A DNA stretch of 64,000 nt, taken from positions 15,611 through 79,610 of the forward strand of contig CAJTIX010000004.1 of NCBI GenBank assembly GCA_910576795.1. The letters are read 5' to 3'. A program made the translations under genes and the position numbers. Source of the stretch: an uncultured Bacilli bacterium (GTDB taxonomy: Bacteria > Bacillota_I > Bacilli_A > RF39 > UBA660). Below the pieces are notes generated by a model. It was not told where the DNA came from and did not search any database. It saw only the letters and a list, made by a program, of their open reading frames with translations. This document shows, piece after piece, positions 35,692-44,960 of the stretch; the stretch's first letter is position 1; the number at the start of each line of letters is the position of its first letter.

Positions 35692-36084
35692 TTATAGATT
35701 TGGATTGGATATTCCTGAAATAATACTATATTGTTCTCCTTGACTTTTGATTACAACATACAAAACAATAAGTGTTGAGATAAGTGAAATTTCAGAAGCA
35801 ATCACTTGCAAGTTAAAGTTTTCTATTTTTTCTCCCTTAATTTTGGCTAGTTCTCTCGTTTTATAACTTGCATATAGAAAAACAAGCGTTAAAATAACAA
35901 CTAAAAATCGGTTGAAAATAGAAAGATTTCGATTTTGTTTGTCCGTAAATATTTTATTCAAATGTAAAACATCCATTTTATCATTATAAGTAAGAAAAAT
36001 AGAAATGATTAAACTACCAATATAAACAATAGTTGCGATTAATTGTAGATCGAGTAGTTCAGCTTCTTTTTTTTGTGTATTCAT
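35692..36084 (-). CDS. hypothetical membrane protein with three membrane segments
   Basis: A 130-residue protein with hydrophobic stretches at about 13-31, 58-74 and 93-111. The loop between the first two is charged (YNDKMDVLHLNKIFTDKQNRN). No recognised family. It lies between the helical protein and the deacetylase on the same strand, with 28 bases to the latter's stop, so the three may share a transcript. Confidence 0.6.
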   Translation of the reverse strand: MNTQKKEAELLDLQLIATIVYIGSLIISIFLTYNDKMDVLHLNKIFTDKQNRNLSIFNRFLVVILTLVFLYASYKTRELAKIKGEKIENFNLQVIASEISLISTLIVLYVVIKSQGEQYSIISGISNPNL

Positions 36085-36112
36085 ATTGTATTATATTAAT
36101 CCGTGAGACACA

Positions 36113-37405
36113 TTAGAATTCTTTTGTGTACTTCCTTAATTGCTCAATTTCTTTCAGTTCACTTACGGTAACAAATTCAAATCCTTGTTTTTGTAATGTT
36201 GGAATTATTTTTTTAAGTGCATCCACTGTTCTTTTATGGGTATCATGCATGAGAATAATATCTAAATCCTTTGTTTTTTCTGTTGCTTCTTTTACAATAC
36301 GATCTACTGATTTATATTTCCAATCACTGGTATCCACTGTCCACATCACAATATCAAGTGATAATTGCTTCCTTAACTTTTGACTGATGGAACCGTAAGT
36401 AGGGCGAATTAAGGTTGGTGTAAATCCAGTAGTAGATTGGATGATTTCTTGCGTTTTCTCAATTTGTTCTTTTAAATCAGCTTCTGTTAATTTGGTAAGC
36501 CATTTATGATTGTAGGAATGGTTTCCAATCTCATTTCCATAAGAAACCATTTTCTGCATTGTATCTTTATATATCTCTACTTTATTACCGATGACAAAGA
36601 AGGTTGCAGATGCATCATTTTCTTTCAAAATCTCTAAAATTTCATTTGTATACTTACTTGGACCATCATCAAAGGTAAGTGCTACCACTTTTCGTTCTGG
36701 ATCTATGATTTTATTGGGTGTAAATAGTTTCACAGTAGTATCAATCTGGACTTCTGGTTCAATCGGAAGTTTCAATTGTAGTTCTTTTAAAGGTATTTCG
36801 ATTTTTAAAATGTCACAATAAGATGCCGCAATTTGTGCAGGATTGAAATAAATGGTAAGTGTTTCATGATCAAAAGTAAACAAAGGATAGTCATATTGTT
36901 CTGTAATGGTTGCTTTTACTTCATCTAATAAAATACAATCTTTATATTTTTGAAATAACGCAGTTTTGAGTAGTCCTACAAATTTTGTAAAATCTTTTTC
37001 TTCAATCAAATCATGTATTGTAAGGAATCTGTTTTGTTTTTGATCAAATACATAGCTTTTCATATAATCATTTGGATTTGCAAGCTTAGAGCTATTGATA
37101 AAAATATGAAGGGTAATATTGATATAGCGATCATTTACAATTTCATAAGTATAGTCAATATTGAGCTCAGATTGTTCCTCTATATCATCAAAATTTTCAT
37201 ATTCTTTCTTGAAATCATGATATATCTCTTCTACATCCTTTTGAATTGTTTGATCTAATTTAGAAATAGTAGTAACAGGATAATTAATACCAATCAATAT
37301 ATTTTTTTCTTCTTCAATAATGGTATCAATTCCTTCACTCTTTTTCTGCTCAGAACAACCCGTTATCAGGAAAAAACAAATTATTAAGAAAAAGTACTTT
37401 TTCAT
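36113..37405 (-). CDS. PdaC-like lipoprotein polysaccharide deacetylase
   Basis: A 430-residue lipoprotein: signal peptide and lipobox ending ITGCS (about residue 16), a DUF4163/DUF3298-type region (about 30-215) and a NodB deacetylase domain. Catalytic motifs are complete: ALTFDDGPS, GNHSYNHKW, RPTYGS, DTSDWK and ILMHD. B. subtilis PdaC has the same domain order and deacetylates peptidoglycan N-acetylmuramic acid or chitooligosaccharides. ATG 37405 follows AGGTGAG; the longer frame from 37447 would bury the signal peptide. Confidence 0.88.
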   Translation of the reverse strand: MKKYFFLIICFFLITGCSEQKKSEGIDTIIEEEKNILIGINYPVTTISKLDQTIQKDVEEIYHDFKKEYENFDDIEEQSELNIDYTYEIVNDRYINITLHIFINSSKLANPNDYMKSYVFDQKQNRFLTIHDLIEEKDFTKFVGLLKTALFQKYKDCILLDEVKATITEQYDYPLFTFDHETLTIYFNPAQIAASYCDILKIEIPLKELQLKLPIEPEVQIDTTVKLFTPNKIIDPERKVVALTFDDGPSKYTNEILEILKENDASATFFVIGNKVEIYKDTMQKMVSYGNEIGNHSYNHKWLTKLTEADLKEQIEKTQEIIQSTTGFTPTLIRPTYGSISQKLRKQLSLDIVMWTVDTSDWKYKSVDRIVKEATEKTKDLDIILMHDTHKRTVDALKKIIPTLQKQGFEFVTVSELKEIEQLRKYTKEF

Positions 37406-37507
37406 TTTCTCACCTATATCAATATATTCAGGTAATATGGATAACATACGGGTGTTTTATCATCGTTCCTTTTTCTATTTGACCATATGATATGGTAGGG
37501 TGATTTT

Positions 37508-37846
37508 ATGTATGTAATTCCGGAAAACTTGCTACAGATTTTATTTGTGAGCATGGTATTTAGCGTAGTTTTGATGGCACTGATTCAAAAGTTGAAAACA
37601 TTTACATTGATCAAAAAGAAATGGCATATTTGGATATTAAATCTAATATTCGCATTTGTATTAGGAATTCCCTTTGGTCAGATGTTTTATCATTTATCTA
37701 TTCTAGAAAGTGTATGGGTTGGAGTTTTTAGTTTTATTGGGGCATCTAGTATTTATGATCAGTTAGAAAAATATAGTCCTGTATCTTTAAGTGATGTGAA
37801 TGCGAAGTTGGAAAAAGAAAAAACAAATATAGAAAAGGAAATATAA
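37508..37846 (+). CDS. small hypothetical membrane protein
   Basis: A 112-residue protein with three hydrophobic segments (about 8-25, 41-60 and 67-82) and a charged C-terminal helix (SDVNAKLEKEKTNIEKEI). The arrangement recalls small holin-like proteins, but no motif proves it. ATG 37508 follows TAGGGTGAT. It lies between the divergent deacetylase gene and hup. Function unknown. Confidence 0.6.
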   Translation: MYVIPENLLQILFVSMVFSVVLMALIQKLKTFTLIKKKWHIWILNLIFAFVLGIPFGQMFYHLSILESVWVGVFSFIGASSIYDQLEKYSPVSLSDVNAKLEKEKTNIEKEI

Positions 37847-37880
37847 TTTGCTTATTTTCAAAAGAAAATACATAAATCTA

Positions 37881-37909
37881 TTGATTTTACCTTTGAAAAA
37901 TGTTATTCT
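37881..37909 (+). promoter_or_regulatory. promoter of the HU gene
   Basis: TTGATT at 37881-37886, 17 bases, then TATTCT at 37904-37909. The leader would be about 40 bases with AGGAGG before the ATG. Confidence 0.55.
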
Positions 37910-37953
37910 GTAAGTGTAAGCAAGATAGCTTATTAAAATGAGGAGGTAAATTT

Positions 37954-38226
37954 ATGTCAAAAGCAGAATTAGTAAATTTTATAGCTGAAGAAACAGGGTT
38001 AACAAAAGCTGACGCAACTCGTGCTTTAGATGCTATGCAAAAAGGTGTTGAAAAAGGATTAAAAGAAAGTGGTAAAGTAACTTTAACTGGTTTCTGTACT
38101 TTCACAAGTAAGAAAAAACCAGCTACTACTGGACGTAATCCAAGAACTGGGGAAACTGTTCAAATTGCTGCAAGAACTGCTGTTACAATCAAAGCTGGTT
38201 CTAAATTAAAAGATGCTTTAAACTAA
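37954..38226 (+). CDS. hup: HU-family DNA-binding protein
   Basis: A 90-residue histone-like protein that bends and compacts DNA. KAELVNFIAEETGLTK opens it, and GRNPRTGE-V-I lies on the DNA-binding arm, with the typical IKAGSKLKDALN end. ATG 37954 follows GAGGAGG. It has its own promoter and terminator and is probably highly expressed. Confidence 0.97.
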   Translation: MSKAELVNFIAEETGLTKADATRALDAMQKGVEKGLKESGKVTLTGFCTFTSKKKPATTGRNPRTGETVQIAARTAVTIKAGSKLKDALN

Positions 38227-38249
38227 GAAACTGAAAAGTTTCTTTTTTT
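38225..38249 (+). terminator. terminator after hup
   Basis: AAGAAACT pairs with AGTTTCTT around a GAAA loop, followed by T residues. Confidence 0.85.
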
Positions 38250-38330
38250 CTGGTTTATAATAGGTATTATCTAGTTGAGATGATATAATATAGTTATATA
38301 AGAACATTGCTTGATAGAGGTGAAATGAAA

Positions 38331-39113
38331 ATGATAGATATCCAAAAGGCACGGGTTGCTTTTAAAAAATTTTTAGGAAGATATCGTGATAAAGATAGTT
38401 TAGGATTTCATTTGAAAGTGGTTCACACTTATCATGTTGTAGAGAATGCAAAAGAAATTGCTACAAAATTAAATCTATCGGAAGAGGATATTCATTTAGC
38501 AGAATTAATTGGATTATTACATGATATTGGACGTTTTGAAGAGATAACGTTTTTGAAACAATTTGATAGTGTGAGTTTTGATCATGCATCATATGGAGTA
38601 AAAATGTTATTTGATGATAATTTAATAAGGGATTTTATAGAAGATAATTGTTATGATGAAATTATAAAATCAGCAATTTATAATCATAGTAGATTGGCAA
38701 TTCAAGATGGTTTAGATGATCGGAGTCTATTACATTCAAAGATTATTCGGGATGCTGATAAATTAGATAATTTTAGAGTGAAGCAAGAAGAAAAAATAGA
38801 AGCAATTTTTCCTGGAAAAGTAAATAAAAAGGAGGATTTAGAAAATTCAATCTTATCGGATAAAGTATACGAAACTGTTATGCAAAAAAAGTGTATCAAT
38901 ATTCATGATAGAATAACAGTGCTAGATTATTGGGTTTGTGTATTGGCGTTTATTTTTGACCTAAATTTTAAAGAATCTTATCAAATTGTTAAAAACAATA
39001 ATTATGTGAATATTTTAATAGATAGATTTCAATATCATGATTTAGAAACTAGAAAAAGAATGGAAAATGTAAGAACGATACTAAATGATTTTGTCGATAG
39101 TAAAATAAATTAA
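38331..39113 (+). CDS. HD domain phosphohydrolase
   Basis: A 260-residue HD-superfamily protein. The metal-binding set is visible: His in VVHTYHVVENA, the HD pair in LIGLLHDIGRFEE, YNHSR and the final Asp in IIRDADKLDNFR. Substrate unknown; family members cleave phosphate bonds of nucleotides. ATG 38331 is chosen over ATG 38325 for better spacing from AGAGGTG (38316-38322). It lies 21 bases before the CCA-adding enzyme gene, which is notable because many CCA enzymes carry their own HD domain. Confidence 0.8.
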   Translation: MIDIQKARVAFKKFLGRYRDKDSLGFHLKVVHTYHVVENAKEIATKLNLSEEDIHLAELIGLLHDIGRFEEITFLKQFDSVSFDHASYGVKMLFDDNLIRDFIEDNCYDEIIKSAIYNHSRLAIQDGLDDRSLLHSKIIRDADKLDNFRVKQEEKIEAIFPGKVNKKEDLENSILSDKVYETVMQKKCINIHDRITVLDYWVCVLAFIFDLNFKESYQIVKNNNYVNILIDRFQYHDLETRKRMENVRTILNDFVDSKIN

Positions 39114-39134
39114 ATTATAGTAAGTGGTGATATT

Positions 39135-39785
39135 ATGTATGAGGTAGCGCTCTCTTTACTCAAAAAAATAAATGAATTCGGATATGAAGCTTATATAGTT
39201 GGTGGATATCCAAGAGACCAGTATTTAGGTTATCCTAGTACTGATATTGATATCTGCACTTCTATGCTACCAAATCAAATGATAGAGAATTTTCATATAA
39301 TAGAAAACAGGAGTCAATATGGTTCTTTGATTATTGAAGAAAAAGGCTTTTTATTTGAAATAACGACTTATCGCAGAGATTATTATGATAATAATCGGTA
39401 TCCTGAAATTGAATTTGTGGATACTCTAGAAGAAGACTTACAGAGAAGAGACTTTATCATGAATACCTTATGTATCAATTCTAGTGGAGAGTATGTAGAT
39501 AGGTTAGGAGCAATCAAAGATATACAAAATAAGACAATTCGTATGATTGAAACTCCCAGTGAGAGATTAAAACAAGATCCACTTCGGATGATACGTGCAA
39601 TTCGTTTCGCATCCAATCTCAATTTTGAAATTGAAGAAAATTTACGTGAAAGTATCAAACAAAATAGACAATTGTTGCATACCTTATCTATATCCAGAAT
39701 CCAAAAAGAACTTGCAAAAGTTTATAATTTAGAAAAATGGGATGAATGGATCGAAACACTTGATTTAAAGGACTATTTGCCGTAA
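39135..39785 (+). CDS. minimal CCA-adding tRNA nucleotidyltransferase
   Basis: A 216-residue class II nucleotidyltransferase, about half the usual length of roughly 400. The catalytic head is complete: VGGYPRD, DIDI metal-binding pair, LEEDLQRRDFIMNTL (motif B) and DPLRMIRAIRFASNL (motif D region). It ends shortly after the neck, so body and tail domains that hold the tRNA are missing. The next gene follows in 20-30 bases with no leftover coding, so this is not a fresh truncation by frameshift that I can see. It should add CCA or part of it to tRNA 3' ends. ATG 39135 follows AAGTGGTGA. Confidence 0.82.
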   Translation: MYEVALSLLKKINEFGYEAYIVGGYPRDQYLGYPSTDIDICTSMLPNQMIENFHIIENRSQYGSLIIEEKGFLFEITTYRRDYYDNNRYPEIEFVDTLEEDLQRRDFIMNTLCINSSGEYVDRLGAIKDIQNKTIRMIETPSERLKQDPLRMIRAIRFASNLNFEIEENLRESIKQNRQLLHTLSISRIQKELAKVYNLEKWDEWIETLDLKDYLP

Positions 39786-39814
39786 AATAGTAGCTATGAA
39801 TTAGGGTGGTTTCT

Positions 39815-40462
39815 ATGATGGAAAAAGTAATCAATTTACTCAAAGAAAGTACAATGCAAATTCCTAAGTTATTACTTCTCAATTATAAAAAATTTGGATG
39901 TAATGAAAAAGATTTGATTGTTCTTATTTATTTATACAATGAAAAAGATATGGGGTTTAATCCTAAAAAGATTAGCGATTCTCTTAATATTACGTTGCCA
40001 GAGGTTCTAGAAACAATCGATCATCTTTCTAGTAGTGGATTAATAACGATTCAACTAAAAAAAATGAATGGCGTTCGAGAAGAACAAATTGTATTAGATG
40101 GTTTATATGAAAAAATGGCTTATTTGGTATTAAATGAAGAGGAAAAGGAAAATAAAACTAAAACCATTTATGATTTATTTGAACAAGAATTTGGCAGAAC
40201 TTTATCGCCAATGGAGTATGAAATCATTGGTGGTTGGCGTGATGCTGGATTTGAACAGGATGTGATTGTCCTTGCCTTAAAAGAAGCAACCTATAATGGT
40301 GTATCCAATCTTCGTTATATTGATAAAATATTGTATGAATGGAAGAAAAAGGGAATTCATACAAAAGAGGATGTAGAAAAAGATAGGGCCTCTTATCAAA
40401 CAAAAAAGGTTGAAAAAAAGGAATTATTTGATTATGATTGGTTGAATGATCACGATGAATGA
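39815..40462 (+). CDS. dnaD: DnaD-like replication protein
   Basis: A 215-residue DnaD/DnaB-type protein used in replication initiation and primosome assembly. The N-terminal winged helix (about 1-95) is followed by the DnaD C-terminal helical domain with YDLFEQEFGRTLSPMEYEII and the YIDKILYEWKKKGI signature. ATG 39815 or 39818 fits GGGTGG at 39804-39809. It overlaps nth by eight bases, the same dnaD-nth order as in B. subtilis. Confidence 0.92.
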   Translation: MMEKVINLLKESTMQIPKLLLLNYKKFGCNEKDLIVLIYLYNEKDMGFNPKKISDSLNITLPEVLETIDHLSSSGLITIQLKKMNGVREEQIVLDGLYEKMAYLVLNEEEKENKTKTIYDLFEQEFGRTLSPMEYEIIGGWRDAGFEQDVIVLALKEATYNGVSNLRYIDKILYEWKKKGIHTKEDVEKDRASYQTKKVEKKELFDYDWLNDHDE

Positions 40463-41081
40463 GGTAATGAATTATTTAGATAGGTTGATACCTAATCCTG
40501 TATGTGAATTAGAATTTCATAAGGATTATGAGTTATTGATTGCGGTTATGTTAAGTGCCCAAACAACAGATAAAAGAGTCAATATGGTAACACGCGTATT
40601 ATTTAAAAAATATCCCAATTTAGAAGCTCTCAGTGAAGCCGATATAGAAGATGTAAAGCAAATAATCCAATCACTTGGTACTTATCATAAAAAGGCTAGC
40701 AATGTTATTTTAATTGCGCAATCTTTATTGAAAGAACAAGATGGAAAAATACCAAATGATCGTACGTATTTAGAAAGCTTACCTGGAGTTGGAAGAAAGA
40801 CAACAAATGTCGTTTTGAGCATTTTATATAATGAACCATGTATAGCTGTGGATACACATGTATCTAGAGTAAGTAGACGTTTAGGATTTGCAAGGGAAAA
40901 TGATGATGTTTTAATCATTGAAAAAAAGTTAACAAAAAAAATACCAAAAGATTCTTTGAATAAAATGCATCATCAATTGGTATTATTTGGAAGGTATTAT
41001 TGTAAGTCAATCAATCCTTCTTGTGAACATTGTCAATTAAAAGAAATGTGTAAATTTTATAACAAAAAGAAAAAAAGATAG
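40455..41081 (+). CDS. nth: endonuclease III
   Basis: A 208-residue DNA glycosylase/AP lyase that removes oxidised pyrimidines. The helix-hairpin-helix LPGVGRKTTNVVL carries the catalytic Lys, and the Asp is in AVDTHVSRV. The iron-sulfur cluster cysteines follow C-x6-C-x2-C-x5-C at the C-terminus. ATG 40455 overlaps dnaD; ATG 40446 is an alternative. A bidirectional terminator lies between it and the convergent pbp gene. Confidence 0.95.
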   Translation: MNEVMNYLDRLIPNPVCELEFHKDYELLIAVMLSAQTTDKRVNMVTRVLFKKYPNLEALSEADIEDVKQIIQSLGTYHKKASNVILIAQSLLKEQDGKIPNDRTYLESLPGVGRKTTNVVLSILYNEPCIAVDTHVSRVSRRLGFARENDDVLIIEKKLTKKIPKDSLNKMHHQLVLFGRYYCKSINPSCEHCQLKEMCKFYNKKKKR

Positions 41082-41102
41082 TTATTGAAGCTATCTTTTT
41101 TG
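41072..41102. terminator. bidirectional terminator between nth and the PBP1A gene
   Basis: AAAAAGATAG pairs with CTATCTTTTT; T runs follow on both strands, and the two genes converge on it. Confidence 0.8.
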
Positions 41103-41109
41103 ATTGCAA

Positions 41110-44088
41110 TTATGTAGTTGGTTTCTCTGTTGTTCCTTGTGGTGGTTTTTCTGTTGGATTAGAAGGTTTCTCTGTTGTTTTTTCTTTTACAATAATGGTT
41201 CTTGTTAAAGAATCTGTAAATTTTTTATAGGTAATACTATATGTGATGGTATAAGTTTCCGCTTTATCAGTTTTGATTGCGGTAACTTCTTTTCCATCTT
41301 TGGTTTTGATTGTCTTTTTTATGGTTGCTTTATCGGTTACATTGGTCAAATCTTCTAATACAGTAACGGCAGGAGATGGTTCTTTGAATGAATCACCAAC
41401 TGTTAAGTTCATTGTTTTTTGTCCCACTAATTCTGTTGTGATTACTGTTTCTACCTCGTCTAAAGATATCTTTGTTTCTGCACCAACACTCATATTGGCT
41501 TTGAAATTGGTATAAGCCGTTTTTACAACATATGTGGTAGGAGATTTTGAAGTAATTGGAATATCAATAGTGGTTTGATCTGTTGTTTTAATTAATGTCA
41601 GTTCTCCTTTAGAATCTTTGGAATATACCTGATAAACAACTGTTCCTAACTGAGCACTATTCGCATTTTTTCTATTATTAATCAATTGATTGATTCCATT
41701 TTCGCTAGTTGCGATACTTCTTGCCCATGCACTAATTGTTTCATCTTTGATTGCGTTAGGAACTACTGCATCCCAAGTAAGTGTTAACGTTTTCTTTTCG
41801 ATCTTGGATTTTAAATTGGTTACATTTTCTAGTGTATTATAACGATCAGATACTTCTGTTGGTTCTGTTCCAACTTTAAATAATTCTACAATACGCATAT
41901 CGGCTGGGGTATATGGGCTTGGTAATTTTACAGGTTCTGTTTCTTTTTCGATTTCAACTTCTATTACACCACTTGGCTTTATCCAATCAACACCAGTTCT
42001 AAAGATTCCCTTTCCGACTGCTTGGAATAGTCTTCGATGTCCTGTTGAATAAGAGTTGCTTGTATAATCACAATTGTTTCGATCCTTATATCCATACCAT
42101 ACGGAAACTGCATAATCAGGAGATACTCCATTTACCCATAAATCATTTACAGAATCATTCGAGAAATTAGGGCATTTATTGAATACAGATTGATCATAAT
42201 TTGTTGTACCTGTTTTGGCACCATAAACAGCTCCATTGATATATGCTTGATTATATAATCCACCTTGTGCTGAACTTTTTAATAGGCTAGTCATAATATA
42301 GGCTGTTTCTTCACTCATTACCCTTGTTTTGTTAACTTTCTTTTCTGTGACTTCTCCTGTATCACGATCTATAATTTTGGTATAACTATGTGGTGTAATA
42401 TAATATCCACCATTTCCAAATGCCGCATAAGCAGCAGCCATAGATTTTGGGGACTCTCCTGTATATCCACCAATAGAGTGTGCTTCATGTAATGAACCAT
42501 CGACTCCAATTTCAGGACTTAGATTTAGACCAAGAGCAAAATTTTTGATATTGCCATTTTGGTTTTGTTGGAAGGCTTTTAAAGCAGGAATGTTACGAGA
42601 TTGTGATAGTGCCTCTCTTAGTGTAAGAAGTCCATTATATCGTCGATCCCAGTTATTGATTCTGGTTCCATTGGAATATGTATATTCTTCATCCATGTAT
42701 AATTTAGCAGTTGACCAATTTTCAAATTCAATACCAGGAGCATAATCATAAATTGGTTTTGAAGTGGAACCGATTTGTTTAATTGTTTCAGTTGCTGTAT
42801 TGAATTGTGTTAAGTTGGTACGATTGCGACCTGCACCAACCGCTAAAATCGCACCAGTTTTATTATCTAGAACGACAATTCCTGCATCTACTTGGTCATT
42901 CTCCCAATCATAAAGTTCACCATTCATGACACGATTGATATAAATTTGTTTATCTGGGTCTAAAGTCGTCCAAATTTCCATTGGATATACATATGGATTT
43001 TTACCAGTATCTTTGATGACTTCTTTGACTACCATATCGATAAAAGGTTCATAATCTTCGTTTTCAGAAACCGTTTTTGTGTATAATAATTTATCTACAG
43101 TTAATGCATTTGCTGCTTCTCTTTCTTCATGTGTAATATATCCATGTCGTTCCATTAAGTAAAGTACTGTTTTTCTTCTTTCTTCTGCAAGTTCTGGATT
43201 TCTGTTAGGATCATAAGAATTTGGTGCTTGGAATAAACCGGCAATCAAAGCAGCTTCTGCAACATTGATATCTTTTGCGGATTTTCCAAAATAGGTTTGA
43301 CAAGCTTGTTCTACACCGTATGCACCACTACCTAAATAGTTAGAATTGATATAGAATTCAATAATTTCTTTTTTGGTATATTTTTTTTCAACTTGGAAGA
43401 TTGCCATATAGATATCCGTGAATTTTCTTGTAATGGTTTGATTGGTTGAAGTAAAGTTATTTTTAACCACCTGCATGGTTAAAGTGGAAGCCCCACCACC
43501 ACTGTGGGTCAATACTTGTTTCACACTTGCGACCAAAAATCTTGGTAAATCAAATCCGTTGTGTTGGAAAAACCTAGAATCTTCGGTTGCGACAATCGCA
43601 TCTACTAATATTTCAGGAAGTTCATCATATGATATTTTTTCTCTTTTTTCAGTTCCTAATTTTGTAATAATGGTTCCATCAGGTCGATAAAGGATCGTCG
43701 ATTCTTGACGATATAAGTTGTCAGGATTGAATTCAGGTGCGTTTTTGACAATATATGAAGCAAATGCAACACATGCACCAATGATTAAGATACCAATAGA
43801 AAAACAGATAATCAAAATGATTTTTAGAATTTTATTTCTTTTTCTTTTTTTCACATTGGTAGAAACCTTCTTCTTTGATTTATTTTTCGCAATCAAGGGT
43901 TTTGTTTTAGAAGGGTTTCTTTTCTTTTTTCTCGTTTGCAAGAAATTTGGTAAAAATAAGATCACGTCCGCTACTCCAATAATAAGAAATGCTTTTAACC
44001 ATCCAATCGCAAAACAACCTGTAATAAAAGCAACAAGACTTACCATTAAAATTACAATTGTTTCCTTGTGTTTTAATAATTTTTTCAT
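41110..44088 (-). CDS. ponA: class A penicillin-binding protein 1A
   Basis: A 992-residue bifunctional peptidoglycan synthase. The glycosyltransferase (GT51) domain has catalytic Glu169 in ATEDSRFF and GGGASTLTMQVVKN; the transpeptidase shows STSK (SxxK), SRN and KTG in GAKTGTTN. The C-terminus adds fibronectin/Ig-like modules and a Pro/Thr-rich tail (PTEKPPQGTTEKPTT). Unusually, two extra hydrophobic segments (about 8-28 and 30-48) and a Lys-rich stretch precede the normal membrane anchor at about 87-112. ATG 44088 follows AAGGAGGA. It overlaps recU by four bases, as in the Bacillus recU-ponA pair. Confidence 0.95.
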   Translation of the reverse strand: MKKLLKHKETIVILMVSLVAFITGCFAIGWLKAFLIIGVADVILFLPNFLQTRKKKRNPSKTKPLIAKNKSKKKVSTNVKKRKRNKILKIILIICFSIGILIIGACVAFASYIVKNAPEFNPDNLYRQESTILYRPDGTIITKLGTEKREKISYDELPEILVDAIVATEDSRFFQHNGFDLPRFLVASVKQVLTHSGGGASTLTMQVVKNNFTSTNQTITRKFTDIYMAIFQVEKKYTKKEIIEFYINSNYLGSGAYGVEQACQTYFGKSAKDINVAEAALIAGLFQAPNSYDPNRNPELAEERRKTVLYLMERHGYITHEEREAANALTVDKLLYTKTVSENEDYEPFIDMVVKEVIKDTGKNPYVYPMEIWTTLDPDKQIYINRVMNGELYDWENDQVDAGIVVLDNKTGAILAVGAGRNRTNLTQFNTATETIKQIGSTSKPIYDYAPGIEFENWSTAKLYMDEEYTYSNGTRINNWDRRYNGLLTLREALSQSRNIPALKAFQQNQNGNIKNFALGLNLSPEIGVDGSLHEAHSIGGYTGESPKSMAAAYAAFGNGGYYITPHSYTKIIDRDTGEVTEKKVNKTRVMSEETAYIMTSLLKSSAQGGLYNQAYINGAVYGAKTGTTNYDQSVFNKCPNFSNDSVNDLWVNGVSPDYAVSVWYGYKDRNNCDYTSNSYSTGHRRLFQAVGKGIFRTGVDWIKPSGVIEVEIEKETEPVKLPSPYTPADMRIVELFKVGTEPTEVSDRYNTLENVTNLKSKIEKKTLTLTWDAVVPNAIKDETISAWARSIATSENGINQLINNRKNANSAQLGTVVYQVYSKDSKGELTLIKTTDQTTIDIPITSKSPTTYVVKTAYTNFKANMSVGAETKISLDEVETVITTELVGQKTMNLTVGDSFKEPSPAVTVLEDLTNVTDKATIKKTIKTKDGKEVTAIKTDKAETYTITYSITYKKFTDSLTRTIIVKEKTTEKPSNPTEKPPQGTTEKPTT

Positions 44089-44657
44089 GATTTTCCTCCT
44101 TCAAAGTAAATTGTATCTACCCAAGACAAATAATCTATTCTTGGATTTATTTTCTCTGTTATAAGATATCCATTCTCTTTTATATAATCATATGGAATTG
44201 ATTTTCGTGTTTCTTGTTCTATAAATGTAAATAGTGTTTCTCCCTTTAATAAGAACGTTTCTTGTTTTTGTGTGAAACGGATGATAAAAAAACCAATTCC
44301 ACCGTGATGAATGATTTGTTTCATATGCACAATTTGGTGATTGTGTATATTATTGAGTGGGAACCGTTCTTGTTTGGTTTCCTTGGCCTCAAAATCAATA
44401 TATTTTCCTCTATAAATACCATTGTAATCAGTTGTCGATGGTGTTTTGAAGTAAGCTTCTTTAATTACTGCTTCCTTTCGATTTGGAAAATCTACTTTGG
44501 TAATGGTAATTGGAGTCGGTTTTTTATATATAACAGCAATATCTTCTTCTCTATAATAAACATTTGTGATGTTAATATCTTCTTCTAATGACATACCACG
44601 ATTTCCGTAGTGAATTGTTTTTTTTGTATGTTGTTTGATACCTGTGGGATACTTCAT
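44085..44657 (-). CDS. recU: Holliday junction resolvase RecU
   Basis: A 190-residue resolvase that cuts four-way junctions in recombination and chromosome segregation. NRGMSLEEDIN starts the core; the catalytic acidic set is in STTDYNGIYRG and YIDFEAKET; LNNIHNHQIVHM and GIGFFIIRF complete the family pattern. ATG 44657 follows GGTGATAA. ATGA coupling to the PBP1A gene is conserved in Firmicutes. Confidence 0.95.
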   Translation of the reverse strand: MKYPTGIKQHTKKTIHYGNRGMSLEEDINITNVYYREEDIAVIYKKPTPITITKVDFPNRKEAVIKEAYFKTPSTTDYNGIYRGKYIDFEAKETKQERFPLNNIHNHQIVHMKQIIHHGGIGFFIIRFTQKQETFLLKGETLFTFIEQETRKSIPYDYIKENGYLITEKINPRIDYLSWVDTIYFEGGKS

Positions 44658-44818
44658 TTTATCACCATTATCATTATACTATAAAAAATGATAATTTACT
44701 ATAAAATTTATGGTAAATGAATAAAATGTCATTTTATAAAAAATACATATTTTTTCTAATTTTGTCGAATGAATCAAAATAAAATTTATTTTGTGTTAGA
44801 GTAATAGTAGGTGATGCT

Positions 44819-44950
44819 ATGAAAATGGATAGAAGGTTAAATCAATTGTTTGATGAGATGCTAGAGGATATTAAATATAGTAAAATTGCTGCTTTTGCAA
44901 GAACGTTACATCAGAAAGAAGCGAGAAAAAAAGAAACTATTCACTCTTAG
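44819..44950 (+). CDS. 43-residue charged hypothetical protein
   Basis: A small frame starting MKMDRRLNQLFDEMLEDI, helical and highly charged, ending in KKETIHS. It has a usable ribosome binding site (AGGTGAT at 44809-44815). Its last codons lie inside a terminator hairpin and overlap the convergent RNase J gene by 14 bases. No family recognised. The site and helical composition favour a real gene, but proof is lacking. Confidence 0.5.
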   Translation: MKMDRRLNQLFDEMLEDIKYSKIAAFARTLHQKEARKKETIHS

Positions 44951-44960
44951 TTTCTTTTTT
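44927..44960. terminator. bidirectional terminator between the 43-residue gene and RNase J
   Basis: A 12-base stem, AAAAAAGAAACT with AGTTTCTTTTTT, around a ten-base loop, serving both converging genes. Confidence 0.8.

Noticed and set aside
44763..44769. TGTCGAA, a perfect 0A box core before the 43-residue gene
   Set aside because: Several such seven-base matches are expected by chance in 64 kb and the downstream gene has no known sporulation role.
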